The notes under the pieces are model-generated. The model was not told the DNA's origin. It saw only the letters and a program-made list of their open reading frames with translations, and did no database searches. From the NCBI GenBank assembly GCA_905236365.1, contig CAJOPP010000021.1, forward strand, positions 1 through 5,499: 5,499 nt of DNA, given 5' to 3'. The stretch comes from an uncultured Lachnospiraceae bacterium (GTDB lineage: Bacteria; Bacillota; Clostridia; Lachnospirales; Lachnospiraceae). Positions 1 through 5,429 of the stretch are shown here, piece after piece. Every line of letters starts with the position of its first letter. Within the stretch, counting starts at the first letter, position 1. The translations under genes were made by a program, and so were the position numbers.

Positions 1-338
1 GATACCGACCGATTATAGCTCATGTGGAACGGTATCGTTGTTTGTTCAAACATATAGAGCGAATTGACGAACTTGTACGAATGGAATCTTATCTGCAGAT
101 GAATATTTCCAGCGTTTATGGTGGACTACTGGATGAGGATTCCAGATGGTGTAAGAAACTTGTGAGGGATGGGTACATCAGCTTCTTTGGAACAGATGCC
201 CATGATTTGGAGAATCGTGCTCCTTATGTTCAGGATTATGTAGGATGGATTGCTAAAAAGTGTGGAGAAGATGCTTTAGAGAAAATGTTTATTACAAATG
301 CAAAAAAAATGGTTGAAAATCAATATATAATCGAGTAA
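1..338 (+). CDS. CpsB/CapC/YwqE-type tyrosine-protein phosphatase, PHP family (3' end only)
   Basis: This is the last 111 codons of a gene whose start lies upstream; the reading frame begins at base 3 and ends at TAA 336-338. The family is a metal-dependent (usually Mn) cytoplasmic phosphatase of the PHP fold that removes phosphate from the C-terminal tyrosines of the cognate BY-kinase. Two family landmarks are visible: the fragment opens with YRPIIAHVERY, whose AHxERY block supplies a metal-ligand histidine, and FGTDAHD follows about 60 residues later, supplying the last aspartate and histidine ligands. The ending (ITNAKKMVENQ) matches the usual NxxxxLxN-type C-terminus. Full-length members have about 240-260 residues, so roughly half is missing because of the window edge, not because of a lesion. 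A GTG at 24-26 could be mistaken for a start, but the conserved metal motif continues upstream of it. Forty-eight bases separate it from the adaptor gene, consistent with one operon. The family call is confident; the polysaccharide served is unknown. Confidence 0.9.
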   Translation, partial: YRPIIAHVERYRCLFKHIERIDELVRMESYLQMNISSVYGGLLDEDSRWCKKLVRDGYISFFGTDAHDLENRAPYVQDYVGWIAKKCGEDALEKMFITNAKKMVENQYIIE

Positions 339-386
339 TATGAAAATCACGGTGTAAAGTAAAGGAAGAGATATAGGAGAAAAAAG

Positions 387-1157
387 ATGTACGAAGAAAG
401 AAACGATGAAATTGAAATTGATTTGCGGGAATTGTTCTATGTATTATTGAGCAAGATATGGATCATTATTCTTGCGACTGCATTGGGACTGGGTATTGCA
501 GCTGTCTATACAACTGCTTTTGTGAAACCGGTATATAGTTCTACATCATGGATGTATGTATTATCAAAGTCGACAAGTATTACGTCTTTGACAGATTTGC
601 AGATGGGTACTTCATTGACACAAGATTATCAGGTGTTTATTACCAGCCGTCCGGTTATTGATCAGGTTATTGATGAATTGGAGCTTGACATGTCAACCAA
701 TGAACTGATCAGCAATATTACGGTTGAAAATCCTACAAATAGTCGTTTCCTGAAGATTACTGTGCAGAATCATGATGCACGTATGGCAAAGACGATTGTT
801 GACAGGATATCTGATGTATCGAAGGATCAAATGGGAGAAATCATGGAGACACAGGGACCGAATATTTTAGATTATGGTCATATCCCAGAAACACCAACCA
901 GTCCAAGTCTTACGAAGAATGCAATGATTGGTGCAGTTTTAGGCTTTGTTTTGGCTGCAGCGATTATTATCGTAATCTACCTGATGAATGATGCGATTCA
1001 GACGACAGAAGATGTGGAAAAATATCTTGGTATGAATACTCTTGGTCTTATCCCATTGGAGGAAGGGGTATCTAAGAGAAGTACAAGAGGTCATGATCGG
1101 GATGCTGCAAGAGTTCATAAACAGAAGCGCAAGGATTCAAAAAAGAAAAAAGCCTAA
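387..1157 (+). CDS. CpsC/YveK-type Wzz-domain transmembrane adaptor (chain-length / kinase activator)
   Basis: This 256-residue membrane protein is of the polysaccharide co-polymerase family. In Firmicutes the Wzz-like membrane part and the kinase are separate proteins, and the adaptor recruits and activates the kinase at the membrane and affects polymer length. The layout is typical: a short acidic N-terminus with IDLRELFYVLLSK (residues 11-23), a first membrane helix at about 24-46, an extracytoplasmic domain at about 47-177 with the YSSTSWMYV segment that opens Wzz domains, a proline-rich PETPTSPS stretch at 167-174, a second membrane helix at about 178-200, and a cytoplasmic tail carrying TTEDVEKYLGMNTLGLIP. 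The tail then runs on as a lysine/arginine-rich segment (about 230-256, ending KDSKKKKA), longer than I expect for the family. The start at 387 is fixed by AGGAG (375-379), 7 nt upstream. The gene ends 41 bp before the kinase ATG, and the pairing supports a joint role. Confidence 0.92.
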   Translation: MYEERNDEIEIDLRELFYVLLSKIWIIILATALGLGIAAVYTTAFVKPVYSSTSWMYVLSKSTSITSLTDLQMGTSLTQDYQVFITSRPVIDQVIDELELDMSTNELISNITVENPTNSRFLKITVQNHDARMAKTIVDRISDVSKDQMGEIMETQGPNILDYGHIPETPTSPSLTKNAMIGAVLGFVLAAAIIIVIYLMNDAIQTTEDVEKYLGMNTLGLIPLEEGVSKRSTRGHDRDAARVHKQKRKDSKKKKA

Positions 1158-1198
1158 GAGCATGGCGAGAATTGGGATTAGGATAGGAAGGTAGATTG

Positions 1199-1930
1199 AT
1201 GAAGGTTAATTTTGAGAAAAATAAAGATTTAGATTTCAAGACAAATGAAGCATATAAGACGCTTAGAACGAACATTAGCTTTGCTGGTGACGATATTCAG
1301 GTTATCGCTTTTACAAGCTCTATTCCAAATGAAGGCAAATCCGCAGTATCCTTCAACCTTGCAAAGTCACTTGCAGAGGATGGAAAGAAGGTTTTGTATA
1401 TTGATGCTGATATTCGTAAGTCTGTAACGATTGCACGTTATGGAGTTGATATTGAAACAAGGGGATTGTCACATTACCTTAGTGGACAGTGCGAATTGGA
1501 AGCTGTTACTTATGAGACAAATATCAAGAATTTTAATATTATTTTTACCGGGCAGGTAGCCCCAAATCCAGCTGAGTTATTGGGAAATAAGCGTTTTAAA
1601 AAGATGATAGAGGTGGTACGACCTGTTTATGATTATGTAATTATTGACTGTCCGCCACTTGGAAGTGTAATTGATGCTGCGATTGTTGCCAAGGAATGTG
1701 ATGGAGCTATCATTGTTATTGAGACAGATAATGTAAGCTATAAAGTAGTTCAACGGGTTAAGAAGCAGTTAGAGCAGAGTGGATGTAGAATTTTAGGTGC
1801 TGTTCTTAATAAGGTTGAGATGGGTGGCAAGGGATATGGCTACTATGGTAAAGGTTATTACGGCAACTATTACGGAAGATACTATGGAACATATGGCGAA
1901 TACGGAAACGAAGACAAAAAGGCTGAATAA
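1199..1930 (+). CDS. CpsD/CapB-type bacterial tyrosine kinase (BY-kinase)
   Basis: This is a cytoplasmic, ATP-dependent, autophosphorylating tyrosine kinase of 243 residues that works with the preceding adaptor and is reset by the phosphatase. Visible motifs in order are an ExxKxxR form of the N-terminal oligomerisation motif (E17, K20, R23, then TNISF), Walker A SSIPNEGKSA (40-49, catalytic-loop K47), Walker A' VLYIDADIRKS (65-75), and Walker B YDYVIIDCPP (144-153). The C-terminus is a glycine-tyrosine cluster with 11 tyrosines between 213 and 235, the usual autophosphorylation site. A Ser follows DADIRK where Pro is commoner, which I regard as family variation. The length is normal for a stand-alone kinase. 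An in-frame TTG at 1196 directly precedes ATG 1199; I chose ATG because AGGAAGG (1185-1191) sits 7 nt before it. Gene order of phosphatase, adaptor and kinase is the standard Firmicutes regulatory cassette. A MinD/ParA ATPase is excluded by the tyrosine tail and the context. Confidence 0.95.
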   Translation: MKVNFEKNKDLDFKTNEAYKTLRTNISFAGDDIQVIAFTSSIPNEGKSAVSFNLAKSLAEDGKKVLYIDADIRKSVTIARYGVDIETRGLSHYLSGQCELEAVTYETNIKNFNIIFTGQVAPNPAELLGNKRFKKMIEVVRPVYDYVIIDCPPLGSVIDAAIVAKECDGAIIVIETDNVSYKVVQRVKKQLEQSGCRILGAVLNKVEMGGKGYGYYGKGYYGNYYGRYYGTYGEYGNEDKKAE

Positions 1931-2030
1931 TAAAAGAGGGAGCATCGCAAAAGTGTTTGGAATGGTGCAACTGATATGGCAGATCATGCCGAATACAGAG
2001 TATGTAGCTGCCTAATAAGGAGTATCGTAA

Positions 2031-2072
2031 ATGCGAGTAGAATGGAATCCAATATACAAGGGGGAAAGATAA
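2031..2072 (+). CDS. Candidate 13-residue leader/coupling ORF overlapping the PGT-1 start
   Basis: ATG 2031 opens a 13-codon frame, MRVEWNPIYKGER, ending at TAA 2070-2072. The final A of that stop is the first base of the PGT-1 ATG (TAATG), so a ribosome finishing this peptide stands on the next start. A good Shine-Dalgarno, AAGGAG at 2017-2022, lies 8 nt upstream, unusually well placed for a chance micro-ORF. The Shine-Dalgarno of PGT-1 (AGGGGG, 2059-2064) is inside its last codons. The peptide has no recognisable function, so if translated it most likely acts by translational coupling. Frames this short arise by chance often, and nothing here proves translation. Confidence 0.3.
   Translation: MRVEWNPIYKGER
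2059..2064 (+). promoter_or_regulatory. Shine-Dalgarno site that decides the PGT-1 start
   Basis: AGGGGG lies 7 nt before ATG 2072. The open frame extends upstream to ATG 1976 and passes ATG 2042, but neither has a suitably spaced purine-rich site. The 32 extra residues of the longer version (MADHAEYRVC...) are hydrophilic and do not resemble the sugar-transferase N-terminus, which begins with a short basic stretch just before the first membrane helix. The start at 2072 is therefore preferred. Confidence 0.75.
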
Positions 2073-3571
2073 TGTATCTGAAAAATCAAAAGACATGGAG
2101 AAAGCATTTTGATTTTATGTTTTTAGATTTTCTTTGTATGGAGTTTAGTTTTATAGTGGCATTTATTTTTCGGTTTGGTATATCGAAGACAAAAGTTGCT
2201 TTGTTTCGAGGTGAATTTGCCCAATCATACCGAAGCATTATGGTAATGATTGCTGTTTTTCATATTGCAGTGATATTATTTACTACACCATATTCTAGCA
2301 TTCTTCGCCGGAACTCGGCAGAAGAGTTGAGAAAGGTAATTGTACAGAATCTGCATATTTTGGTAGGAATTGTTCTTGTGTTGTTTATTGTAAAATCTTC
2401 TGTATTGTATTCCAGGATTGTTGTGTTGGTATTTCCGATTACAGATTGTGTTTTGATGTTCACCTATCGTTATTTTTACAAGAAGTATTTGATAAAAGAG
2501 TTGAATCGAACTAAACATCAGGATTTTATGTTGTTAGTGGCACCGGAAAGACAGATTAATGGTATTTTGCAAAGCTTTTATAAAGACGGATTTAGTACTG
2601 TACGGATTGTCGGTATTGCGTTAGTGGAGGAAAATGATCAGAAAGAAAGTTATGAAGAAACTAAGTCGGAAGTTGCTGTTACAGAAGAAGCAGATGTATT
2701 AGAGGAAATTCGTGGAATTCCTATAATTGGTACCTTAGAGGACGTATATGAATATGCCAGGACACACATTGTTGATGAGGTGTTGATTTACATGGAAGGT
2801 GAAGAGGTCAATGAAGTGGCCAATACTTTGATTAGCATGGGAATTACAGTACATGTGGCAATCCAAAATCTGGTACAAATTCCAAAGGCTACAGTGAATC
2901 GTGTTAATGGAATTTCAGTTATTACTGCTAGTGTCAATACAGTAACCGGCAAGCAGTTGTTTTTTAAGCGATTGATAGATATCTTTTGTGGTTTATGTGG
3001 TTCGATTATTACCGTGTTGCTAACAATTATCATAGCACCGTTGATGTGGATTGCAGATCCTGGCCCGATTTTCTTTCGTCAGGAAAGAGTCGGGAAAAAT
3101 GGAAGAATTTTTAAGATATGGAAGTTTCGTAGCATGTATAAAGATGCAGAGGCAAGAAAAGCAGAGCTTATGCAACAGAATAAAATGTCTGGTCTTATGT
3201 TTAAGATGGATGATGATCCGCGAATTATTGGATATGGTAAGAGGTTTTCTCTTGGAAAATTCTTGCGCGAGTCGTCTATTGATGAGTTGCCACAGTCTTT
3301 CAATATATTAGCTGGCAGTATGAGCGTGGTGGGAACCAGACCGCCAACAGTAAAGGAATATGAGCAGTATGAGTTACATCACAAGGGACGTCTTGCAACA
3401 AAACCGGGTTTGACAGGTATGTGGCAGGTTAGTGGAAGAAGTGATATTACAGATTTTGAAGAGGTCGTACGGTTAGATAAAGAGTATATTGATAATTTCT
3501 CCCTGATATTAGACTTGGAGATTTTTTTAAAAACAATTAAAGTAGTATTGGGTAAGCAAGGATCGGTATAG
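2072..3571 (+). CDS. PGT-1: undecaprenyl-phosphate sugar-1-phosphate transferase (large monotopic PGT, VGTRPP subfamily)
   Basis: This 499-residue membrane enzyme transfers a sugar 1-phosphate from a UDP-sugar to undecaprenyl phosphate, starting a repeat unit of capsule or EPS at the inner membrane face. It has four predicted N-terminal helices (about 14-34, 54-72, 95-112, 115-131), a Rossmann-like CoA-binding-type domain (about 150-290), a membrane-embedded helix (about 300-325, with the Ala-Pro break 322-323), and the catalytic bacterial sugar-transferase domain to the end. Signature pieces are DPGPIFFRQERVG (329-341), FKIWKFRSMYKDAE (347-360), SSIDELPQSFNIL (401-413, catalytic D404-E405), VGTRPP (420-425, Thr replacing the Pro of VGPRP) and KPGLTGMWQVSGRS (444-457). 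Residues 186-212 form an acidic insertion (12 Asp/Glu of 27) in the Rossmann-like domain. It follows the kinase by 141 bp and is the last gene before a terminator. The sugar cannot be read from sequence; Glc or Gal is a guess. Confidence 0.93.
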   Translation: MYLKNQKTWRKHFDFMFLDFLCMEFSFIVAFIFRFGISKTKVALFRGEFAQSYRSIMVMIAVFHIAVILFTTPYSSILRRNSAEELRKVIVQNLHILVGIVLVLFIVKSSVLYSRIVVLVFPITDCVLMFTYRYFYKKYLIKELNRTKHQDFMLLVAPERQINGILQSFYKDGFSTVRIVGIALVEENDQKESYEETKSEVAVTEEADVLEEIRGIPIIGTLEDVYEYARTHIVDEVLIYMEGEEVNEVANTLISMGITVHVAIQNLVQIPKATVNRVNGISVITASVNTVTGKQLFFKRLIDIFCGLCGSIITVLLTIIIAPLMWIADPGPIFFRQERVGKNGRIFKIWKFRSMYKDAEARKAELMQQNKMSGLMFKMDDDPRIIGYGKRFSLGKFLRESSIDELPQSFNILAGSMSVVGTRPPTVKEYEQYELHHKGRLATKPGLTGMWQVSGRSDITDFEEVVRLDKEYIDNFSLILDLEIFLKTIKVVLGKQGSV

Positions 3572-3580
3572 AAAAATCTG

Positions 3581-3607
3581 TTTATCTGTTATTTAAAGTT
3601 AGATAAA
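3581..3607 (+). repeat. 7-bp perfect inverted repeat after the PGT-1 stop
   Basis: TTTATCT (3581-3587) and AGATAAA (3601-3607) pair perfectly around a 13-nt loop, starting 10 bases after the PGT-1 stop codon. The stem is AT-rich and has no T-run, so it is not a terminator. It could protect the mRNA 3' end or be incidental. Confidence 0.45.
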
Positions 3608-3640
3608 GTGTTGTTTCGATTTTGGATGGAAAATTGCGAT

Positions 3641-3674
3641 AAAAATAAGAGTATGAGACTGCTCTTATTTTTTT
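3641..3674 (+). terminator. Intrinsic terminator of the phosphatase-adaptor-kinase-PGT-1 operon
   Basis: An 11-bp perfect stem pairs AAAAATAAGAG (3641-3651) with CTCTTATTTTT (3662-3672) around a 10-nt loop, and a run of seven T (3668-3674) begins within the 3' arm. The GC pairs are near the loop and the outer stem is A:T only, a common form in low-GC Firmicutes. It lies 69 bp after the PGT-1 stop. The A-rich 5' arm could also support termination on the opposite strand, but no minus-strand gene needs it. Confidence 0.8.
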
Positions 3675-3675
3675 A

Positions 3676-3705
3676 CTTTATAGAAAAATTTCGTCTCCTA
3701 TAAAG
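3676..3705. repeat. 8-bp inverted repeat abutting the terminator
   Basis: CTTTATAG (3676-3683) and CTATAAAG (3698-3705) are perfect inverted copies around a 14-nt loop. The left arm starts two bases after the terminator T-run. The dyad marks the left edge of the GC-richer block. It could be the end of a dispersed intergenic repeat or a second RNA hairpin in read-through transcripts. Confidence 0.55.
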
Positions 3706-3722
3706 CAAAAACGCTCCGCGGG

Positions 3723-3815
3723 ATGCACACCTCACGGAAAAGAAGTTAATTGATTCACAATACCGCTCGGGCACGAAAAAGTTGCAAGTGACTCTTTTTG
3801 TGCCTTACAGTGCAT
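3723..3815 (+). repeat. GC-richer structured block with a long imperfect hairpin (3770-3804)
   Basis: GGCAC (3770-3774) pairs with GTGCC (3800-3804). The stem continues through a G:T wobble (3775/3799), AAAA with TTTT (3776-3779/3795-3798), a bulged C3794 and AGT with ACT (3780-3782/3791-3793), leaving an 8-nt loop: about 13 pairs in total. Outside it ATGCAC (3723-3728) can pair with GTGCAT (3810-3815), which would enclose the hairpin in a larger fold. There is no T-run after it, so it is not an intrinsic terminator. It also contains imperfect direct copies, CGCTC...GGG..GCAC at 3712-3728 and CGCTCGGGCAC at 3764-3774. I recognise no known riboswitch; the conserved bases of the c-di-GMP (GEMM) class are not seen. 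Confidence 0.5.
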
Positions 3816-3841
3816 GCTTCTAAAGGGTGAAAAGTATCTAA

Positions 3842-3859
3842 TCTGTCCGAGAAGACAGA
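3842..3859 (+). repeat. Small 6-bp hairpin upstream of the PGT-2 promoter
   Basis: TCTGTC (3842-3847) pairs with GACAGA (3854-3859) around the purine-rich loop CGAGAA. It lies 50 bp before the -35 box, so it would be RNA only in read-through transcripts from the upstream operon; as DNA it could be a binding dyad. Nothing follows it that resembles a terminator. Confidence 0.35.
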
Positions 3860-3908
3860 AGTATTTGATTATCATAAGATTACTGAAAAGAGAGGTAGAC
3901 TTTCTTAC

Positions 3909-3938
3909 TTGACAACAAACCTTGAAAGGTAGTATTGT
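3909..3938 (+). promoter_or_regulatory. Sigma-A-like promoter for PGT-2 with an operator-like palindrome
   Basis: A consensus -35 TTGACA (3909-3914) is followed after 18 bp by TATTGT (3933-3938), a 4/6 match to the -10 box; transcription would begin near 3945 and give a leader of about 110 nt. Inside the spacer lies a perfect dyad, ACCTT-GA-AAGGT (3919-3930). A palindrome between the -35 and -10 boxes is a typical position for repressors, and it is also where MerR-family activators bind, usually with a 19-20 bp spacer. No regulator gene is in view, so the factor is unknown. It is the best promoter in the window and fits a new unit after the terminator. Confidence 0.6.
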
Positions 3939-4055
3939 ATTTGCAAAGTAGAAAATAAATTGTCAGAAGAATTCAGAAAATGAAAATCAGTGCATTTGAT
4001 CCAAAAAAATAAACTTATTAGAGATATTATATTCATAAGAGAGGGAGAAATTTAG

Positions 4056-5429
4056 ATGTCAAAAGAGCTGAAAAAACAAATAATTCGAAATATATATATG
4101 ATGCTCAGTTTGTTATTAGCATTTGTCTCTGCAATCTGGTTATGGTATTGGAATGTTGGGGTAGGATGGGATAGTGGGTATTTTGGGATGCGAACGTTGC
4201 TGACTGTAGGAATTTTGTATTGCATGGTCTATTTTTCGTTTTCAAAAATGTATAGAGCACATAAAATTGGAGCCTATTTCCTGGTAGAACTATCTTTTTC
4301 GCAGATGTTGGCATTTTGCATCTCTGATGTTATATTGTATGGTGCTACTTTTTTTTGGTTTCATAATTTTGAGAGAATACAAATCTGGTTGTTTGTTCTT
4401 GTATTTGTCATACAGATTTTTGTGATAACATTTATAACATTTTTAATGAATCGTTTGCATGCCAGATTTGATGAACCGCGCCGGGTAGCGATTGTTTACG
4501 GTAATGAGACTTATTGGCTGTTATTGAAAAAAATGCAGGCATATTCCTGTCGATACAACATTATAGGGTGTCTTGAACAACATATGGAATGCGAAGACTT
4601 GTATAAGGTCTTAAAACAGTGTCAGGATGTTTATCTTTATGAAGTGGATGTTCCGCTTCGGGAAGAAATTCTTTTGTACTGTGACAGGCATCATATTGAT
4701 ATTCATTATTCTCTGACGATTGCTGATATTAATGTGCGTGGCTGTGAAGTTTCTAATTTTTTTGACACTCCTTTTCTGCGTAATCGTAAAGCTGAAGTAA
4801 TGTGGTATTATCCGATTTTGAAACGTATGTGGGATGTTTTACTTTCCCTGATAGCATTGATTATTTTATCACCGATTATAATAATAACAGCGATTGCAAT
4901 TAAAATTGAGGATGGGGGACATATAATATATAAGCAAAAAAGATTGACGCAGGATCAGAAATCGTTTGATATATACAAATTCAGGAGTATGCAGGAGAAT
5001 TCTGAAGTGGAAGCACAGCTGGCAAAAATGGATGATGACCGTATTACGAAGGTTGGAGCAATCATTCGGCGTTTTCGGATTGATGAAATCCCGCAGTTGT
5101 TTAATATTTTGAAAGGGGATATGACAATTGTTGGTCCAAGACCGGAACGACCGGAGATTGCCAGTGAATACGAAAAGCAGATTCCGGAGTTTTCGATGCG
5201 TCTGAAGGTGAAGGCAGGCCTGACCGGGTACGCACAGGTCTATGGAAAGTATAATACAACTCCACTTGATAAATTAAAGCTGGATCTGATTTATATATCA
5301 CAGCGCTCTGTGCTGATGGATCTCAGGATTATGTTTTATACAGTGAAGATATTGTTCTTGCCAGAGAGTACTGAAGGGGTTGCAAATGATCAAAAGACAG
5401 CAATTGTGACAGCAGAGGAAGATGTGTAG
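4056..5429 (+). CDS. PGT-2: second polyprenyl-phosphate sugar-1-phosphate transferase (VGPRPERPE subfamily)
   Basis: This 457-residue membrane enzyme has the same general role as PGT-1 (first sugar phosphate onto the lipid carrier) but belongs to a different subfamily. It has four N-terminal helices (about 13-30, 47-62, 78-101, 108-131), a Rossmann-like domain from about 142 to 225 opened by PRRVAIVYGN, YYPILKRMWD (251-260) leading into the membrane-embedded helix with its Ser-Pro break (272-273), and the catalytic domain. Motifs are YKFRSM (307-312), KMDDDRITKVG (324-334), RIDEIPQLFNILKGDM (341-356, catalytic D343-E344), VGPRPERPE (359-367), KAGLTGYAQVYGKYNT (386-401) and the subfamily ending PESTEGV (436-442). 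The usual GP before the Y.Q.R motif is changed to Gly-His (288-289). GAGGGAG (4041-4047), 8 nt upstream, fixes the start. It has its own promoter and probably heads a downstream glycosyltransferase operon. Its sugar specificity cannot be read. Confidence 0.93.
   Translation: MSKELKKQIIRNIYMMLSLLLAFVSAIWLWYWNVGVGWDSGYFGMRTLLTVGILYCMVYFSFSKMYRAHKIGAYFLVELSFSQMLAFCISDVILYGATFFWFHNFERIQIWLFVLVFVIQIFVITFITFLMNRLHARFDEPRRVAIVYGNETYWLLLKKMQAYSCRYNIIGCLEQHMECEDLYKVLKQCQDVYLYEVDVPLREEILLYCDRHHIDIHYSLTIADINVRGCEVSNFFDTPFLRNRKAEVMWYYPILKRMWDVLLSLIALIILSPIIIITAIAIKIEDGGHIIYKQKRLTQDQKSFDIYKFRSMQENSEVEAQLAKMDDDRITKVGAIIRRFRIDEIPQLFNILKGDMTIVGPRPERPEIASEYEKQIPEFSMRLKVKAGLTGYAQVYGKYNTTPLDKLKLDLIYISQRSVLMDLRIMFYTVKILFLPESTEGVANDQKTAIVTAEEDV

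Larger units (their letters stand above)
3572..4055. other. 484-bp intergenic region between two transcription units
   Basis: No credible gene lies here on either strand. In order it holds an inverted repeat (3581-3607), an intrinsic terminator (3641-3674), an inverted repeat overlapping the terminator's downstream edge (3676-3705), a block of about 48% G+C (3711-3820, against about 26% in 3571-3700) with a long imperfect hairpin, a small hairpin (3842-3859), a promoter (3909-3938) with an operator-like palindrome, and an untranslated leader of about 110 nt with a 10-codon ATG frame (3980-4012) lacking a good Shine-Dalgarno. The composition shift and dense dyad symmetry suggest an inserted repeat or a structured RNA; which of these is not decidable from one copy. 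Confidence 0.7.

Noticed and set aside
24..338. A 104-residue protein starting at GTG 24
   Set aside because: The frame is open to base 3 and the upstream residues YRPIIAH belong to the conserved metal-binding block, so this is an internal codon of a gene cut by the window edge.
340..357. 5-codon ORF between phosphatase and adaptor, sharing ATGAAAATCA with 3980-3989
   Set aside because: It is too short to support, and a shared A-rich 10-mer is unremarkable in DNA of this composition.
1162..1194. 10-codon ORF (MARIGIRIGR) between adaptor and kinase
   Set aside because: There is no convincing Shine-Dalgarno before it, and its 3' codons are simply the kinase ribosome site read in another frame; a frame of this size is expected by chance.
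1976..2071. Longer N-terminus for PGT-1 beginning at ATG 1976 (or 2042)
   Set aside because: No properly spaced Shine-Dalgarno precedes either ATG and the extra residues look unlike the family; ATG 2072 has AGGGGG 7 nt upstream.
1806..2096. Minus-strand ORF of 96 codons across the kinase 3' end
   Set aside because: It is antisense to the tyrosine-rich repeat and the intergenic gap, with a biased composition, no family resemblance and no promoter or ribosome site seen; it is a shadow frame.
3711..3830. Known riboswitch (for example c-di-GMP GEMM) in the GC-richer block
   Set aside because: The conserved core bases are not seen, and the block lies upstream of the likely PGT-2 transcript start.
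3572..4055. CRISPR array or tRNA in the intergenic region
   Set aside because: There are no regularly spaced identical repeats and no cloverleaf with a T-loop consensus.
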